Part shown: positions 1 through 7,858 of the stretch, in pieces | How positions within the stretch are numbered: position 1 is the first letter of the stretch | Layout: each line of letters begins with the position of its first letter | Assembly: GCA_031284225.1 (NCBI GenBank) | Contig: JAITAH010000310.1 | Location: forward strand, 1-9,877 | Direction of reading: 5' to 3' | Length of the DNA stretch: 9,877 nucleotides | Origin: Dysgonamonadaceae bacterium | GTDB taxonomy: Bacteria; Bacteroidota; Bacteroidia; Bacteroidales; Azobacteroidaceae | Program-made: the position numbers and the translations under genes | The notes under the pieces: generated by a model | What the model saw: the letters and a program-made list of their open reading frames with translations, nothing else | What the model was told of the DNA's origin: nothing | Databases searched by the model: none

Positions 1-152
1 CCGTGTTTGTCGATTTTCAGGAAATCGGGATTCTCACTGTCGGGTTTGGACTGTTTTACCTTGCCATCCCTGTCCACTTTAGCTACGTTCAATTCGTTAC
101 TGCCTTTTTCTCTGACCAGAAGAATATCCCGGTCTTTCAAGTTCTCATTCAT
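1..152 (-). CDS. DUF3945/DUF4099-like mobile-element protein, N-terminal part (runs off left edge)
   Basis: Reading the minus strand from the ATG at 152-150 gives 50 uninterrupted codons up to the edge. The protein starts MNENLKDRDILLVREKG, continues with a DRDGK turn, and ends with FLKIDKHG. The arrangement 'LLVREK...ELNVAKVD+DGK...P...FLKIDKHG' resembles, from memory, the start of DUF3945/DUF4099 proteins of Bacteroidetes conjugative elements, where they usually lie near a type IA topoisomerase gene. Their biochemical role is not established. A plus-strand ORF covering the same bases (3-263) reads as a hydrophobic shadow and is not credible. ATG 152 is preferred over other starts because a Bacteroidetes-type promoter lies 44 bases upstream. 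This gene marks the element backbone; the efflux cargo begins on the other side of its promoter. Only about 50 residues are visible, so the family call is moderate. Confidence 0.6.
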   Translation of the reverse strand, partial: MNENLKDRDILLVREKGSNELNVAKVDRDGKVKQSKPDSENPDFLKIDKH

Positions 153-195
153 GCTACTTATGTTTTAAATGATTGCATCAACATTAATGCAAGCG

Positions 196-226
196 CAAAA
201 GTAGACGGCAACAAGTTAATTGTAAA
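196..226 (-). promoter_or_regulatory. Bacteroidetes-type promoter for the DUF3945-like gene
   Basis: On the minus strand, TACTTTTG at 203-196 matches the Bacteroidetes -7 box TAnnTTTG exactly. A TTTA at 226-223, 19 bases upstream, is an acceptable -33 box (consensus TTTG). The predicted start leaves a leader of roughly 35-40 bases before the ATG at 152. Nothing else recognisable lies between 153 and 309, apart from a weak palindrome (CATCATGATG, 308-317) overlapping the end of the AraC fragment. Confidence 0.6.
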
Positions 227-309
227 GGATTTCAGAGTAGGTGGCAGCGAGTTGCGCCGGTAGTGGCTACAAGTTGCATCGTAACATATCCTTTCTCTGA
301 AGCATATCA

Positions 310-597
310 TCATGATGCTTTATTTTCCCGGTAGCTTTTCGGCGACATTCCAGTCACCCGTTTGAAATACTTCCCGAAAAACGACTGCGACGGAAAATTC
401 AGTTCATCGCTAATTTGCAGTATGGTAATATTGGTGGACTTGAGCAGCGCTTTAGCCTCCAAAATAATGTAGTTATCAATCCATTCACTCGCCGAAATAC
501 CGCTGTTGTCCTTGATTATTTTTGAGAAGTATTTAGGCGTAAGGCACAGTTTGCTGGCATAGACTTCAGCCAGATTATCGTTCATTACTTTACTCAA
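310..597 (-). pseudogene. Stranded AraC-family HTH domain (5'-truncated regulator gene)
   Basis: Ninety-five residues that correspond only to the C-terminal DNA-binding domain of an AraC/XylS regulator. They contain a first helix-turn-helix around 'LAEVYASKLCLTPKYFSKIIK' and a second around 'ILQISDELNFPSQSFFGKYFKR', followed by the family signature GMSPKSYR. Complete members have about 270-300 residues with an N-terminal sensing domain, which is absent. The sequence begins exactly where the homologous domain of the upstream gene begins (LTKKYTKHRDV there, LSKVMNDNLAE here). The first codon (TTG, 597-595) directly follows the TGA of the upstream AraC gene and is in the same frame, so reading through that one stop would give a regulator with two tandem DNA-binding domains. 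Starts could be TTG 597 or ATG 585. It is probably the remnant of a tandem paralogue that lost its 5' part. Expression as a free HTH peptide is possible but unproven. Confidence 0.75.
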
Positions 598-1416
598 TCA
601 TCCATTGGAGTCCCTAAATTTTTTTGGCGTCATTCCCGTATATTTTTTGAAATACTGCCCAAAAAACGACGGGTTAGGAAAACACAGTTCGTCCGATATT
701 TGCATGACGCTCAACTTATTGTCATACAACAGGCTTTTTGCTTTTTTTATAATCATATCGTTAATCCAAAACAATGCACCGTTTCCTGTCTTTTCTTTTA
801 TTACCGAAGAGAGATAGCGTGGAGTGATGCATAATTCCTGCGCGTAGTAGTCCACATCCCTATGCTTAGTGTATTTCTTGGTCAATAAAAACATGAATTT
901 GCGGACAAGGAACTCCTTCCTTGAAACCATTTCCTGTGTAATGGGCGGGCTTTTTTTATAGACCGCCGCTATTTCGCAGTATACCACCCTAAACAAGCTT
1001 TTTGTAATTTCTTGCAAAAAAGGATGATTGCGACAACTGCTTTTTTGTATCATCAATTGGCATGATTCCAATATTACTTTTTGTTCATCCTGTGTAAGCG
1101 ACATACATGGATTATCCTTGATATACAAGTAGTAATCCATTGATGAAGGCAACTGAATATTGTTAAACAGTTCTATATTTGCGCCTATGCCGAATCCTTC
1201 GAAATCATCACTCCTGTATATCGGTTGTAGGATTGATGCGGGGAACGCAACACACATATCACTGGCTTTCAACCTGTAGTGTTTCAAATCAAGAAAAAAG
1301 TCTGCTTCCCCATGTAAGCAAATAAAAATACCGCCATCTTCCAGTTGTTGCGGCAAATCATGCTTATCAAACATACTTTCCTTAAAGTCATAAAAAGAAG
1401 TCGTCAAATTTTCCAT
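598..1416 (-). CDS. AraC-family transcriptional regulator (divergent to efflux operon)
   Basis: A cytoplasmic transcription factor of about 272 residues, a normal length for the family. The N-terminal ~150 residues have a cupin-like beta-rich character (around GGIFICLHGEADFFLDL), as expected of an effector-sensing domain. The last ~100 residues form the double helix-turn-helix: helix pair one around DYYAQELCITPRYLSSVI, pair two around VMQISDELCFPNPSFFGQYF, then the signature TGMTPKKFR. The frame can be extended to a TTG at 1422, but ATG 1416 is preferred because the predicted transcript starts only about 13 bases before it. Divergent placement next to the efflux operon, sharing a ~150-base intergenic region, is the usual arrangement for a local regulator of such pumps, so it probably controls that operon. 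The effector is unknown. Its TGA is followed in frame by a second AraC HTH domain (310-597). Confidence 0.88.
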   Translation of the reverse strand: MENLTTSFYDFKESMFDKHDLPQQLEDGGIFICLHGEADFFLDLKHYRLKASDMCVAFPASILQPIYRSDDFEGFGIGANIELFNNIQLPSSMDYYLYIKDNPCMSLTQDEQKVILESCQLMIQKSSCRNHPFLQEITKSLFRVVYCEIAAVYKKSPPITQEMVSRKEFLVRKFMFLLTKKYTKHRDVDYYAQELCITPRYLSSVIKEKTGNGALFWINDMIIKKAKSLLYDNKLSVMQISDELCFPNPSFFGQYFKKYTGMTPKKFRDSNG

Positions 1417-1435
1417 ATCCAAATCGAGTTTGAAG

Positions 1436-1465
1436 CAAAATTAGACAAAAAACATTCAATTCAAA
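1436..1465 (-). promoter_or_regulatory. Promoter of the AraC regulator gene
   Basis: On the minus strand, TAATTTTG (1443-1436) is an exact TAnnTTTG -7 box, and TTTG (1465-1462) lies 18 bases upstream as a -33 box. The predicted start is near 1429, giving a very short leader before ATG 1416. It faces away from the efflux promoter in the same intergenic region. Confidence 0.6.
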
Positions 1466-1517
1466 AACAAAAAAACAAGAAAAAGTACATATTGAACATT
1501 TTCGAGTAATTATAAAG

Positions 1518-1549
1518 CTTGCGGGGAATGCCATAACCCCATACCTTTG
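1518..1549 (+). promoter_or_regulatory. Promoter of the RND efflux operon
   Basis: TACCTTTG at 1542-1549 is an exact Bacteroidetes -7 box. CTTG at 1518-1521, 20 bases upstream, is a near-consensus -33 box (TTTG). Transcription would start around 1556, some 20 bases before the adaptor ATG at 1576, with a weak Shine-Dalgarno AAGG at 1563-1566. The region upstream of it is the natural place for AraC-type operators. Confidence 0.65.
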
Positions 1550-1575
1550 CAGAACTTAAATTAAGGATTTTAGAC

Positions 1576-2637
1576 ATGAAGAAAACAATCATATGTTTAG
1601 TAGGGCTGGCGTTTGTTATTTCATCTTGTTCAAACAGAAAGACAAACAAGGAAAGCATTCAAACTGTCAAAGTGGATACGGTGCAGGCGTATGGTGAAAA
1701 AAACCGCACGACCTTTTCCTGAAGGGTGAAAGCGGCATCCGACGTAAACTTGGCTTTCCGCATCAGTGGGCCTATTGCAAAAATGTACGTCGATGTCGGA
1801 AGTTATGTAAAAAAAGGGCAGGTATTGGCCGAAATTGATTTGCGCGACTATGCCATACAACTGGCCGCTACCGAAGCCGAATACAAACAGATAAAAGCAG
1901 AAGCCGAACGGGTTATAGCACTTTATGGGAAAGGCAGCGTTACGCCCAACGATTATGATAAAGCGGTATACGGACTCAATCAAATCACGGCGAAATACGA
2001 CGCGCATAAAAACGCATTGGCCGACGTGAAACTTCGCGCCCCGTTCGACGGGTATGTGCAGCAACGCCTTTTTGACGCAGGGGAAACCGCAGGTGCGGGA
2101 ATGCCCGTCATATCTCTGATTAGTACCAATCTGCCCGAAGTTGAAATCAATATTCCATCGTCCGACTTCATCCGTCGCGACCAATTCGAATCATTTTCGT
2201 GCGCTGTGGATATTTATCCCGGCAAGGTATTCCCGTTAGAACTTATAGGCATAGCGCAAAAGGCGAATCTGAATCAGCTTTACACCATGCGGCTGAAAAT
2301 AAAAGACGAAACAAAGCAATTGCCTGCACCCGGAATGACCACTACGGTAACCGTGCAGTTCAAAGCAGGGAAAACGGCATTGGTGAGCATTCCCCTTTCC
2401 GCCGTGTTCGAAACCGAAGATGTATCGACCGTATGGGTGTATAACAAAGACACACAAACGGTAGAAGCCCGCGCCATAAAAATGCGCGAAATCCATACCG
2501 ACGGAACGGTAATCGTTTCCGAAGGATTGGACGAAGGCGAAATCGTGGTCAGCGCGGGTGTGCATGTATTACATGCAAAAGAGAAAGTGAAACTGCTGCC
2601 TGCCGTATCACCCACTAATGCAGGAGGTTTGTTATGA
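1576..2637 (+). pseudogene. RND efflux periplasmic adaptor (membrane fusion protein), interrupted by in-frame TGA
   Basis: Reading from ATG 1576 gives a lipoprotein signal, MKKTIICLVGLAFVISSC, with the lipobox ISSC (Cys18). The frame then hits TGA at 1720-1722 (codon 49) and continues for 304 further codons as a clean adaptor. Visible parts are the lipoyl-like half-motif FRISGPIAKMYVDVGSYVKKGQ, an alpha-hairpin (about 40-130 residues further on), the second lipoyl half KLRAPFDGYVQQ, and beta-barrel/membrane-proximal domains. Total length (353 codons) is normal for the family. These proteins bridge the RND pump and the TolC channel in the periplasm. A single G-to-T change (GGA glycine to TGA) would explain the stop. 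A GTG at 1726 could restart translation, but the product would lack signal and lipid anchor, so it would stay in the cytoplasm. Its end overlaps the pump gene by ATGA. It may be a true nonsense allele, a readthrough site or a sequencing error. Confidence 0.82.
2622..2627 (+). promoter_or_regulatory. Strong Shine-Dalgarno site for the RND pump gene
   Basis: AGGAGG sits 6 bases before the ATG at 2634. Such a perfect site is uncommon in Bacteroidetes, where most leaders here are AT-rich and lack one. It fixes the pump start and could let ribosomes load independently of translation of the interrupted adaptor upstream. Confidence 0.6.
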
Positions 2638-5600
2638 GAGATTTGGGGAATTGGGCTTTAAATAACCGTAAGCTGCTTTACTTCATTATCGTCGTATTAG
2701 TTGTCGGAGGAATACTTGCATTTCATAATATGAGCAAGTTGGAAGACCCTGAAATCAAGGTGAAGCAGGCAATAGTGATAACCGCCTATCCGGGAGCATC
2801 GGTACATCAGGTAGAGTTGGAAGTAACCGACGTATTGGAGAAGAATATCCGTTCGATGAAAGACCTTGAATATGTTTCAAGCCGCTCGATGAACGACGTA
2901 TCGATGATAACCGTTTCACTTTCGACATTGGTAAAAAACAAAGACGTACAACAGCAATGGAATATCTTGCGTCACAAGGTGGACGATGTACAAAGCTACT
3001 TGCCCGAAGGTGCGGGAAAATCCGTAGTGATGGATGGTTTTGGCGATGTGTACGGTATTTTTTATGCCATGACCGCCGATGGATTTTCCGACCGTGAAAT
3101 GGGCAAATACGCCGAATTGGTGAAACGTGAAATGCAAACCATTGAAGGTGTTTCGGATGTAATTATCTATGGAGAAAGGAAAGAATGTATCAATATAGAA
3201 TTATACGAAGATCGCATGGCTACATTGGGTGTTCATCCGTCCGAAGTGCTTGCAACCCTTGACGGACAGAACAAGACGGTTTATTCCGGCTATTACGAAA
3301 GTGACAGCTACCGCCTGCGCGTATCGGTTAATGACAAGTATAAAACCGTAGCCGACATCGAAAACCTGTTATTACAGGGGCACGAAAATGACCAATTACG
3401 TTTGCGTGATATTGCCCGTGTGACGGAGAACTACGAAAATCCAACGTACAACGAAATGCGCTACGATCGTCAGCAGGCTTTAGGTATTGCGATTTCAGCT
3501 AAAAGTGGTACGGATATTACTAAAATAGGCAGGCAAGTAGAAAATAAATTGAAATACCTGAAAGATAGCCGCCTGCCTGCCGGAATCGTCCTGAACAAAG
3601 TATTTTACCAACCTGAAAGAGTAAACGATGCGTTAGGCTCATTTATGATAAACCTGCTTGAATCCATACTTATAGTAATCGGCATATTGATGTTGACTAT
3701 GGGCTTCCGAAGCGGGATAATTATAGGAACAAGCCTGTTCATTGTCGTAACAGGGTCTTTCTTTGTATTGAACTTGTTCGATGGAACACTGCAACGGGTA
3801 TCGTTAGCCGTTTTCATATTGGCTATGGGAATGTTGGTAGATAACGCAATCGTGATTATCGACGGTATATTGGTCGACATGCAACAAGAAAAACCACGCC
3901 GTACAGCGCTTACTTCTATTGGTCTTAAAACCGCTATGCCCTTATTGGCGGCTACATTAATAGCTATACTCGCATTTTTACCCATTTTCCTTTCACCCGA
4001 TACAGCGGGGATTTATGTCCGCGATTTATTTATTGTATTGGCTGTTTCATTATTGCTAAGCTGGATATTGGCATTGACGCAGGTTCCCATACAAGCCAAT
4101 GCGATGTTCCCTATACGGCTGAAAAACAAAAACAAAAATCCATACGACAGTAAGGCATACCTCATATTACGCAATATTTTATCGTGGCTTTTACACCACA
4201 AGTCGCTTTCTATCAGTATTGCCGTTGCGCTGGTGGCAATTAGTATATTCTTCTTTCGCTTTATACCACAAGGATTTTTCCCCGATATGGATTACGACCA
4301 GCTTTATATCGAATATAAATTGCCGGAAGGAAATAACAGTACACGGGTGAAAGCTGATTTGGAAACAATCGAACATTATTTCCTCAGCCGTAAAGACGTC
4401 AGACATGTAACTGCATCTATTGGCGGAACGCCCGCCCGATACAATTTTGTGCGCGCCATAGCCGACCCTTCACTTTCGTATGGCGAACTGATTGTGGATT
4501 TCAATTCGCCCAAAGAACTCGTGGAAAATATGGCAGAAATACAGGATTATCTTACTGCTGTCCACCCCGATGCTTACGTGCGGATGAAACGATATAACCT
4601 GATGTATAAAAAATATCCGATAGAATTGCAATTCAACGGACCCGACCCGGCGGTGTTGCGTGAACTTATTGCACAGGCGGAAAATATTATGCGGCGCAGC
4701 GACAAAATATTCCTTATCAATTCTGATTGGGAACCTAAAACACCAACCCTGATGGTGGACTACAATCAACCGATTGCCCGTAACATCGGATTGAGCCGTC
4801 AGGATGTAGCGTTGTCGTTGCTTTCAGCAACAGGAGGAATCCCTGCAAGCGTGTTTTATGATGGGAATTACAGTCAAACCATCTACCTGAAAAGTGTTGA
4901 TAAAAACGGAGAGCCTGTCGAATCGCTTGAGAATATATCCGTTTTCAGCATGATGCCTTCGTTTAGAGGATTGAATAAGCAAACCGTACAGGGGTTAATG
5001 ACAGGTGCAATATCGGAAGAAGAAGTGTTGGAATCCATATTGCATACAGTGCCATTAAGCCAAGCCTCGAATGGAGTAAAATTAATCTGGGAAGACCCTG
5101 TGGTAATACGCTACAATGGACAACGCGCTATCCGGGCACAGTGCAACCCTGTTTTTGGCGTTTCTACCGAAGATGCGCGTCAAAGTATTGTAAAGGAGAT
5201 CGAAAAGATTTCACTGCCGGAAGGATATACGATGCAGTGGGAAGGCGAATATAATGCAAGTTCACAAGCTACACAATATTTATTCCGCAATCTGCCTTTG
5301 GCTATTATTCTTATGGTCATTATCCTTATCATGTTGTTTAAGGATTATAAAAAACCGTTGATTATTTTCTGCTATATCCCTCTTATCATGGTTGGGGTAA
5401 TAGTGGCTATGCTGTTGTCGGGGAAGACCTTCGGTTTTGTCGCCATAGTGGGTATGTTGGGATTAATAGGAATGATGGTAAAAAACGGAATTGTGTTGAT
5501 GGATGAAATAACGCTGCAAATAGCATCGGGTGTAGAACCCCATAAAGCATTACTTGACAGTTCGACCATGCGTTTTCGCCCCGTAATGATGGCTTCGCTT

Positions 5601-5762
5601 ACCACCGTATCAGGTATGATACCGCTGCTGTCCGACGGTTTGTTCGGACCTTGTGCCGCAACTATCATGGGCGGGCTGACGTTCGGAACCGTCATTACCT
5701 TGCTGTTTGTCCCTGTGCTGTATGCGGTATTTTTCAAGATAAAAATAAAAAATAAAGAATAA
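2634..5762 (+). CDS. RND-family multidrug efflux pump, inner-membrane permease (AcrB/MexB-like)
   Basis: A 1042-residue resistance-nodulation-division transporter, the usual length. A first membrane helix (about residues 14-30) is followed by a large periplasmic porter domain, a membrane block from about 335 to 490, a second linking helix (525-542), a second periplasmic domain and a final block of membrane helices from about 886 to 1035. The duplicated 12-helix architecture is complete. The proton-relay region reads GMLVDNAIV, with Asp403 retained and the second AcrB aspartate replaced by Asn404, a replacement I recall from many Bacteroidetes members. The relay lysine of helix 10 is Lys950 in MMVKNGIVL. 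It would use the proton gradient to drive substrates from periplasm or membrane into the TolC-type channel. The start is fixed by a strong AGGAGG and an ATGA overlap with the adaptor, and the stop overlaps the channel gene (TAATG). I see no lesion. Substrates cannot be told from sequence. Confidence 0.93.
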   Translation: MRDLGNWALNNRKLLYFIIVVLVVGGILAFHNMSKLEDPEIKVKQAIVITAYPGASVHQVELEVTDVLEKNIRSMKDLEYVSSRSMNDVSMITVSLSTLVKNKDVQQQWNILRHKVDDVQSYLPEGAGKSVVMDGFGDVYGIFYAMTADGFSDREMGKYAELVKREMQTIEGVSDVIIYGERKECINIELYEDRMATLGVHPSEVLATLDGQNKTVYSGYYESDSYRLRVSVNDKYKTVADIENLLLQGHENDQLRLRDIARVTENYENPTYNEMRYDRQQALGIAISAKSGTDITKIGRQVENKLKYLKDSRLPAGIVLNKVFYQPERVNDALGSFMINLLESILIVIGILMLTMGFRSGIIIGTSLFIVVTGSFFVLNLFDGTLQRVSLAVFILAMGMLVDNAIVIIDGILVDMQQEKPRRTALTSIGLKTAMPLLAATLIAILAFLPIFLSPDTAGIYVRDLFIVLAVSLLLSWILALTQVPIQANAMFPIRLKNKNKNPYDSKAYLILRNILSWLLHHKSLSISIAVALVAISIFFFRFIPQGFFPDMDYDQLYIEYKLPEGNNSTRVKADLETIEHYFLSRKDVRHVTASIGGTPARYNFVRAIADPSLSYGELIVDFNSPKELVENMAEIQDYLTAVHPDAYVRMKRYNLMYKKYPIELQFNGPDPAVLRELIAQAENIMRRSDKIFLINSDWEPKTPTLMVDYNQPIARNIGLSRQDVALSLLSATGGIPASVFYDGNYSQTIYLKSVDKNGEPVESLENISVFSMMPSFRGLNKQTVQGLMTGAISEEEVLESILHTVPLSQASNGVKLIWEDPVVIRYNGQRAIRAQCNPVFGVSTEDARQSIVKEIEKISLPEGYTMQWEGEYNASSQATQYLFRNLPLAIILMVIILIMLFKDYKKPLIIFCYIPLIMVGVIVAMLLSGKTFGFVAIVGMLGLIGMMVKNGIVLMDEITLQIASGVEPHKALLDSSTMRFRPVMMASLTTVSGMIPLLSDGLFGPCAATIMGGLTFGTVITLLFVPVLYAVFFKIKIKNKE

Positions 5763-7162
5763 TGAAAGCGAAGTATATTTTTCTGTGTGGACTTATCTTC
5801 ACTCTCTCGACAGGAACAGCCAACGCGCAACAAACGATGACACTTGAAAAATGCCGCGAATTGGCGTTGGCAAACAATAAAGCCGCCGCTATCGCCGCGC
5901 GTAATAAAGACAAGGCTGAATATACTCAAAAAGCGTATTGGGCGAATTATTTTCCAAAAATATCGGCTTCGGGAAATTATCTTTACACCAATACGGCAAT
6001 AAATAAAACATTGCCCGGAAACTACCTTCCAACTTTTGTTCCCGACCCTGCAACAGGAGAATTAGTGCCGAACATACTGACTGTAAATCCCGATGGAAGT
6101 TCTGTGTTCAAGGAATACGCTTATTTTCCCGATATGGATTTATCGCTGAAATTGAGCGGAACATGGATGGCAGGTGTGAGCGCTGAACAACCTGTTTATA
6201 CAGGCGGAAAAATCACATCGGCTTATAAAATGTCGCGGACAGGCAACGAGATAGCGGAATTGAATAAAGAACTCACTCGCACTGAAATTACTGTGAAAGC
6301 CGACGAAGCCTATTGGACATACGTGCAAACCACCGAACTGCTGAACCTGGCTTTGTCATATCAAAAAGTGGTTGCGGAACTGCTGCGCAACGTACAAGAT
6401 GCACAGGAGGTCGGTTTGAAACACATGAACGACGTGTTGAAAGTACAGGTAAAAGCAAACGAAACCGAATTGCAGGTAAGGCAAGCGGAAAACGGCGTAC
6501 GACTTTCGCGCAAGAACCTTTGCCATGTTATGGGCATTGCTCTTGATAGCGAGCTTACTCTGCCTGAATCATTCGACGAACCGTCATCAATAAACATCAA
6601 TTATTCGGCAGGTTATACAAGTCGTCCCGAATATGCTATGCTCGAAAAACAAATACAATTGAAAGAGCAGCAGATAAAATTTACTCAAAGCGATTTTCTG
6701 CCGCAGATAGGTATAATGATGAACTATGGATATATCAATGGTGTGAAGCTAAATGGCGATAAACTTTTTAATAAAGCTTCGTTCTCTGCACTTGCCACTA
6801 TTAGCATTCCGCTTTTCCAATGGGGCGAAGGACGTAATAAAATACGCGCAGCCAAAGCCGAACGTGACATTATACAGATGCAACGTGACGATATTAGCGA
6901 GCAAATGGAACTTGAATTGACAAAAACATTGGACAAATGCGACGAGTCGGATTTGGAAGTTAAATTAACGGCTCGTTCATTGGAACAGGCGCATGAAAAT
7001 ATGAGAGTGAGCGGAGACCAATATACGGCAGGGATGGAAACGCTTGCCAATTTTTTGGAAGCGCAGACTGTTTGGCAACGCGCATGGATGGAGAGTATCA
7101 ATGCAAAAACCCGCCAACGCCTTAATCAAACATACTACCTGAAAGCAGCAGGTAAACTATAA
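5762..7162 (+). CDS. TolC-family outer-membrane efflux channel
   Basis: A 466-residue outer membrane efflux protein, typical in length. A signal peptide (residues 1-22, hydrophobic core IFLCGLIFTL, cleavage after ANA) is followed by TMTLEKCRELALANN, the characteristic first helix of these channels. The two internally repeated halves are rich in Gln, Glu and Ala heptads (coiled-coil alpha-barrel), each followed by a strand pair (e.g. FFPKISASGNYLYT-like near residue 65, DFLPQIGIMMNYGY near 315). As a trimer it would form the exit duct through the outer membrane and periplasm. It shares one base with the pump gene (TAATG), so the two are translationally coupled. The frame is intact to TAA at 7160-7162. 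It is a different gene from the channel fragment at 7859-8137. Confidence 0.92.
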   Translation: MKAKYIFLCGLIFTLSTGTANAQQTMTLEKCRELALANNKAAAIAARNKDKAEYTQKAYWANYFPKISASGNYLYTNTAINKTLPGNYLPTFVPDPATGELVPNILTVNPDGSSVFKEYAYFPDMDLSLKLSGTWMAGVSAEQPVYTGGKITSAYKMSRTGNEIAELNKELTRTEITVKADEAYWTYVQTTELLNLALSYQKVVAELLRNVQDAQEVGLKHMNDVLKVQVKANETELQVRQAENGVRLSRKNLCHVMGIALDSELTLPESFDEPSSININYSAGYTSRPEYAMLEKQIQLKEQQIKFTQSDFLPQIGIMMNYGYINGVKLNGDKLFNKASFSALATISIPLFQWGEGRNKIRAAKAERDIIQMQRDDISEQMELELTKTLDKCDESDLEVKLTARSLEQAHENMRVSGDQYTAGMETLANFLEAQTVWQRAWMESINAKTRQRLNQTYYLKAAGKL

Positions 7163-7187
7163 TGTAATTAAATAAATAACAAAAATA

Positions 7188-7799
7188 ATGAAAACATTAA
7201 TCGTATTTAATCATCCCTATGAAGGGAGTTATTGCAATGCAATATTAGAAGCTGTACAATCCGGCTTAAAAAAGAGGCATCACCCTGTTGATTTAATCCA
7301 TTTAGACAAGGATAACTTCGACCCGGTAATGAGGGGCAAAGATTTATTAGCCTTTGTGAAAGCCAGAGAGGATGCGGAAAGCGCATTAAGTATAGTCGAC
7401 GAACAAGTATTGGACTATAAACGCAGATTGGAAGAAGCCGAGCATTTAGTGTTCATTTTTCCTGTCTGGTGGGAACTTATGCCTGCTTTGACAAAAGGAT
7501 TTATTGATAAAGTAATATTCCCGGGTATAGCCTATGAGTACATTGAAAAAGGCAGAATGGTATCTCGCCTGCACAATATTAAAAGAGTTACGATTATCAC
7601 CACAATGAACACCCCTTCCGTTATCTATAGATTCATATTCGGTAACGCAATCAAGAAATCCTTATTGACCGGAACTTTTTGGAAGATTGGATATTCAAAT
7701 CGTAAATGGATTAGTTTGAACAGGGTAAAAAATGCTTCCGACAAGAAGCGCAAACAATGGCTACAGAAGATAGAAAACATATTTATGAATGTTAAATAA
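7188..7799 (+). CDS. Flavodoxin-fold NAD(P)H dehydrogenase (quinone) / NAD(P)H-dependent oxidoreductase
   Basis: A 203-residue cytoplasmic flavoprotein of the Flavodoxin_2 family (NQO1/MdaB/KefF-like). Residues 3-17 form the first strand and flavin-phosphate loop (LIVFNHPYEGSYCN, with the HP...S..N pattern). Residues 88-118 hold the hallmark FIFPVWWELMPALTKGFIDKV followed by PGIAYEY, which lines the flavin site. Such enzymes reduce quinones or other redox-active compounds by two electrons using NAD(P)H. It starts 25 bases after the channel gene in the same direction, with an AT-rich leader and no clear Shine-Dalgarno, and is probably co-transcribed as the fourth gene of the efflux operon. This suggests combined export and detoxification of an electrophile or quinone-like drug (inference). 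No lesion is visible and no convincing terminator follows the stop. Confidence 0.85.
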   Translation: MKTLIVFNHPYEGSYCNAILEAVQSGLKKRHHPVDLIHLDKDNFDPVMRGKDLLAFVKAREDAESALSIVDEQVLDYKRRLEEAEHLVFIFPVWWELMPALTKGFIDKVIFPGIAYEYIEKGRMVSRLHNIKRVTIITTMNTPSVIYRFIFGNAIKKSLLTGTFWKIGYSNRKWISLNRVKNASDKKRKQWLQKIENIFMNVK

Positions 7800-7858
7800 G
7801 AAAGAATAGAATCAGTTATAGACATCTATCTTACCGCATAATTCTAAAAATTAGGAAG

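Noticed and set aside
3..263. Plus-strand 86-residue ORF at the left edge
   Set aside because: It lies antisense to a better minus-strand frame with a Bacteroidetes promoter and DUF3945-like sequence; its own sequence shows no domain and it reads across that promoter.
300..320. Palindromic AAGCAT...ATGCTT hairpin as terminator of the AraC genes
   Set aside because: The stem is short and AT-rich, overlaps the stop codon and has no T-run after it on the minus strand.
1440..1490. A-rich stretch considered as CRISPR or tandem repeat
   Set aside because: It is simple A/C-rich intergenic DNA without regular unit length or spacers.
1720..1722. UGA decoded as glycine (SR1/Gracilibacteria-type genetic code)
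   Set aside because: Glycine would fit the position, but promoters and gene families are Bacteroidetes, GGN codons encode glycine everywhere, and TGA ends other genes here.
1630..2184. Long minus-strand ORF opposite the adaptor gene, and similar antisense ORFs under the pump and channel genes
   Set aside because: They are shadows of conserved plus-strand coding sequence, with no domain-like features or start signals.
4960..5050. Extra segment in the second periplasmic domain of the RND pump (about residues 775-805) as an unusual insertion
   Set aside because: As far as I recall, Bacteroidetes relatives carry a similar segment, so it seems typical of the family.
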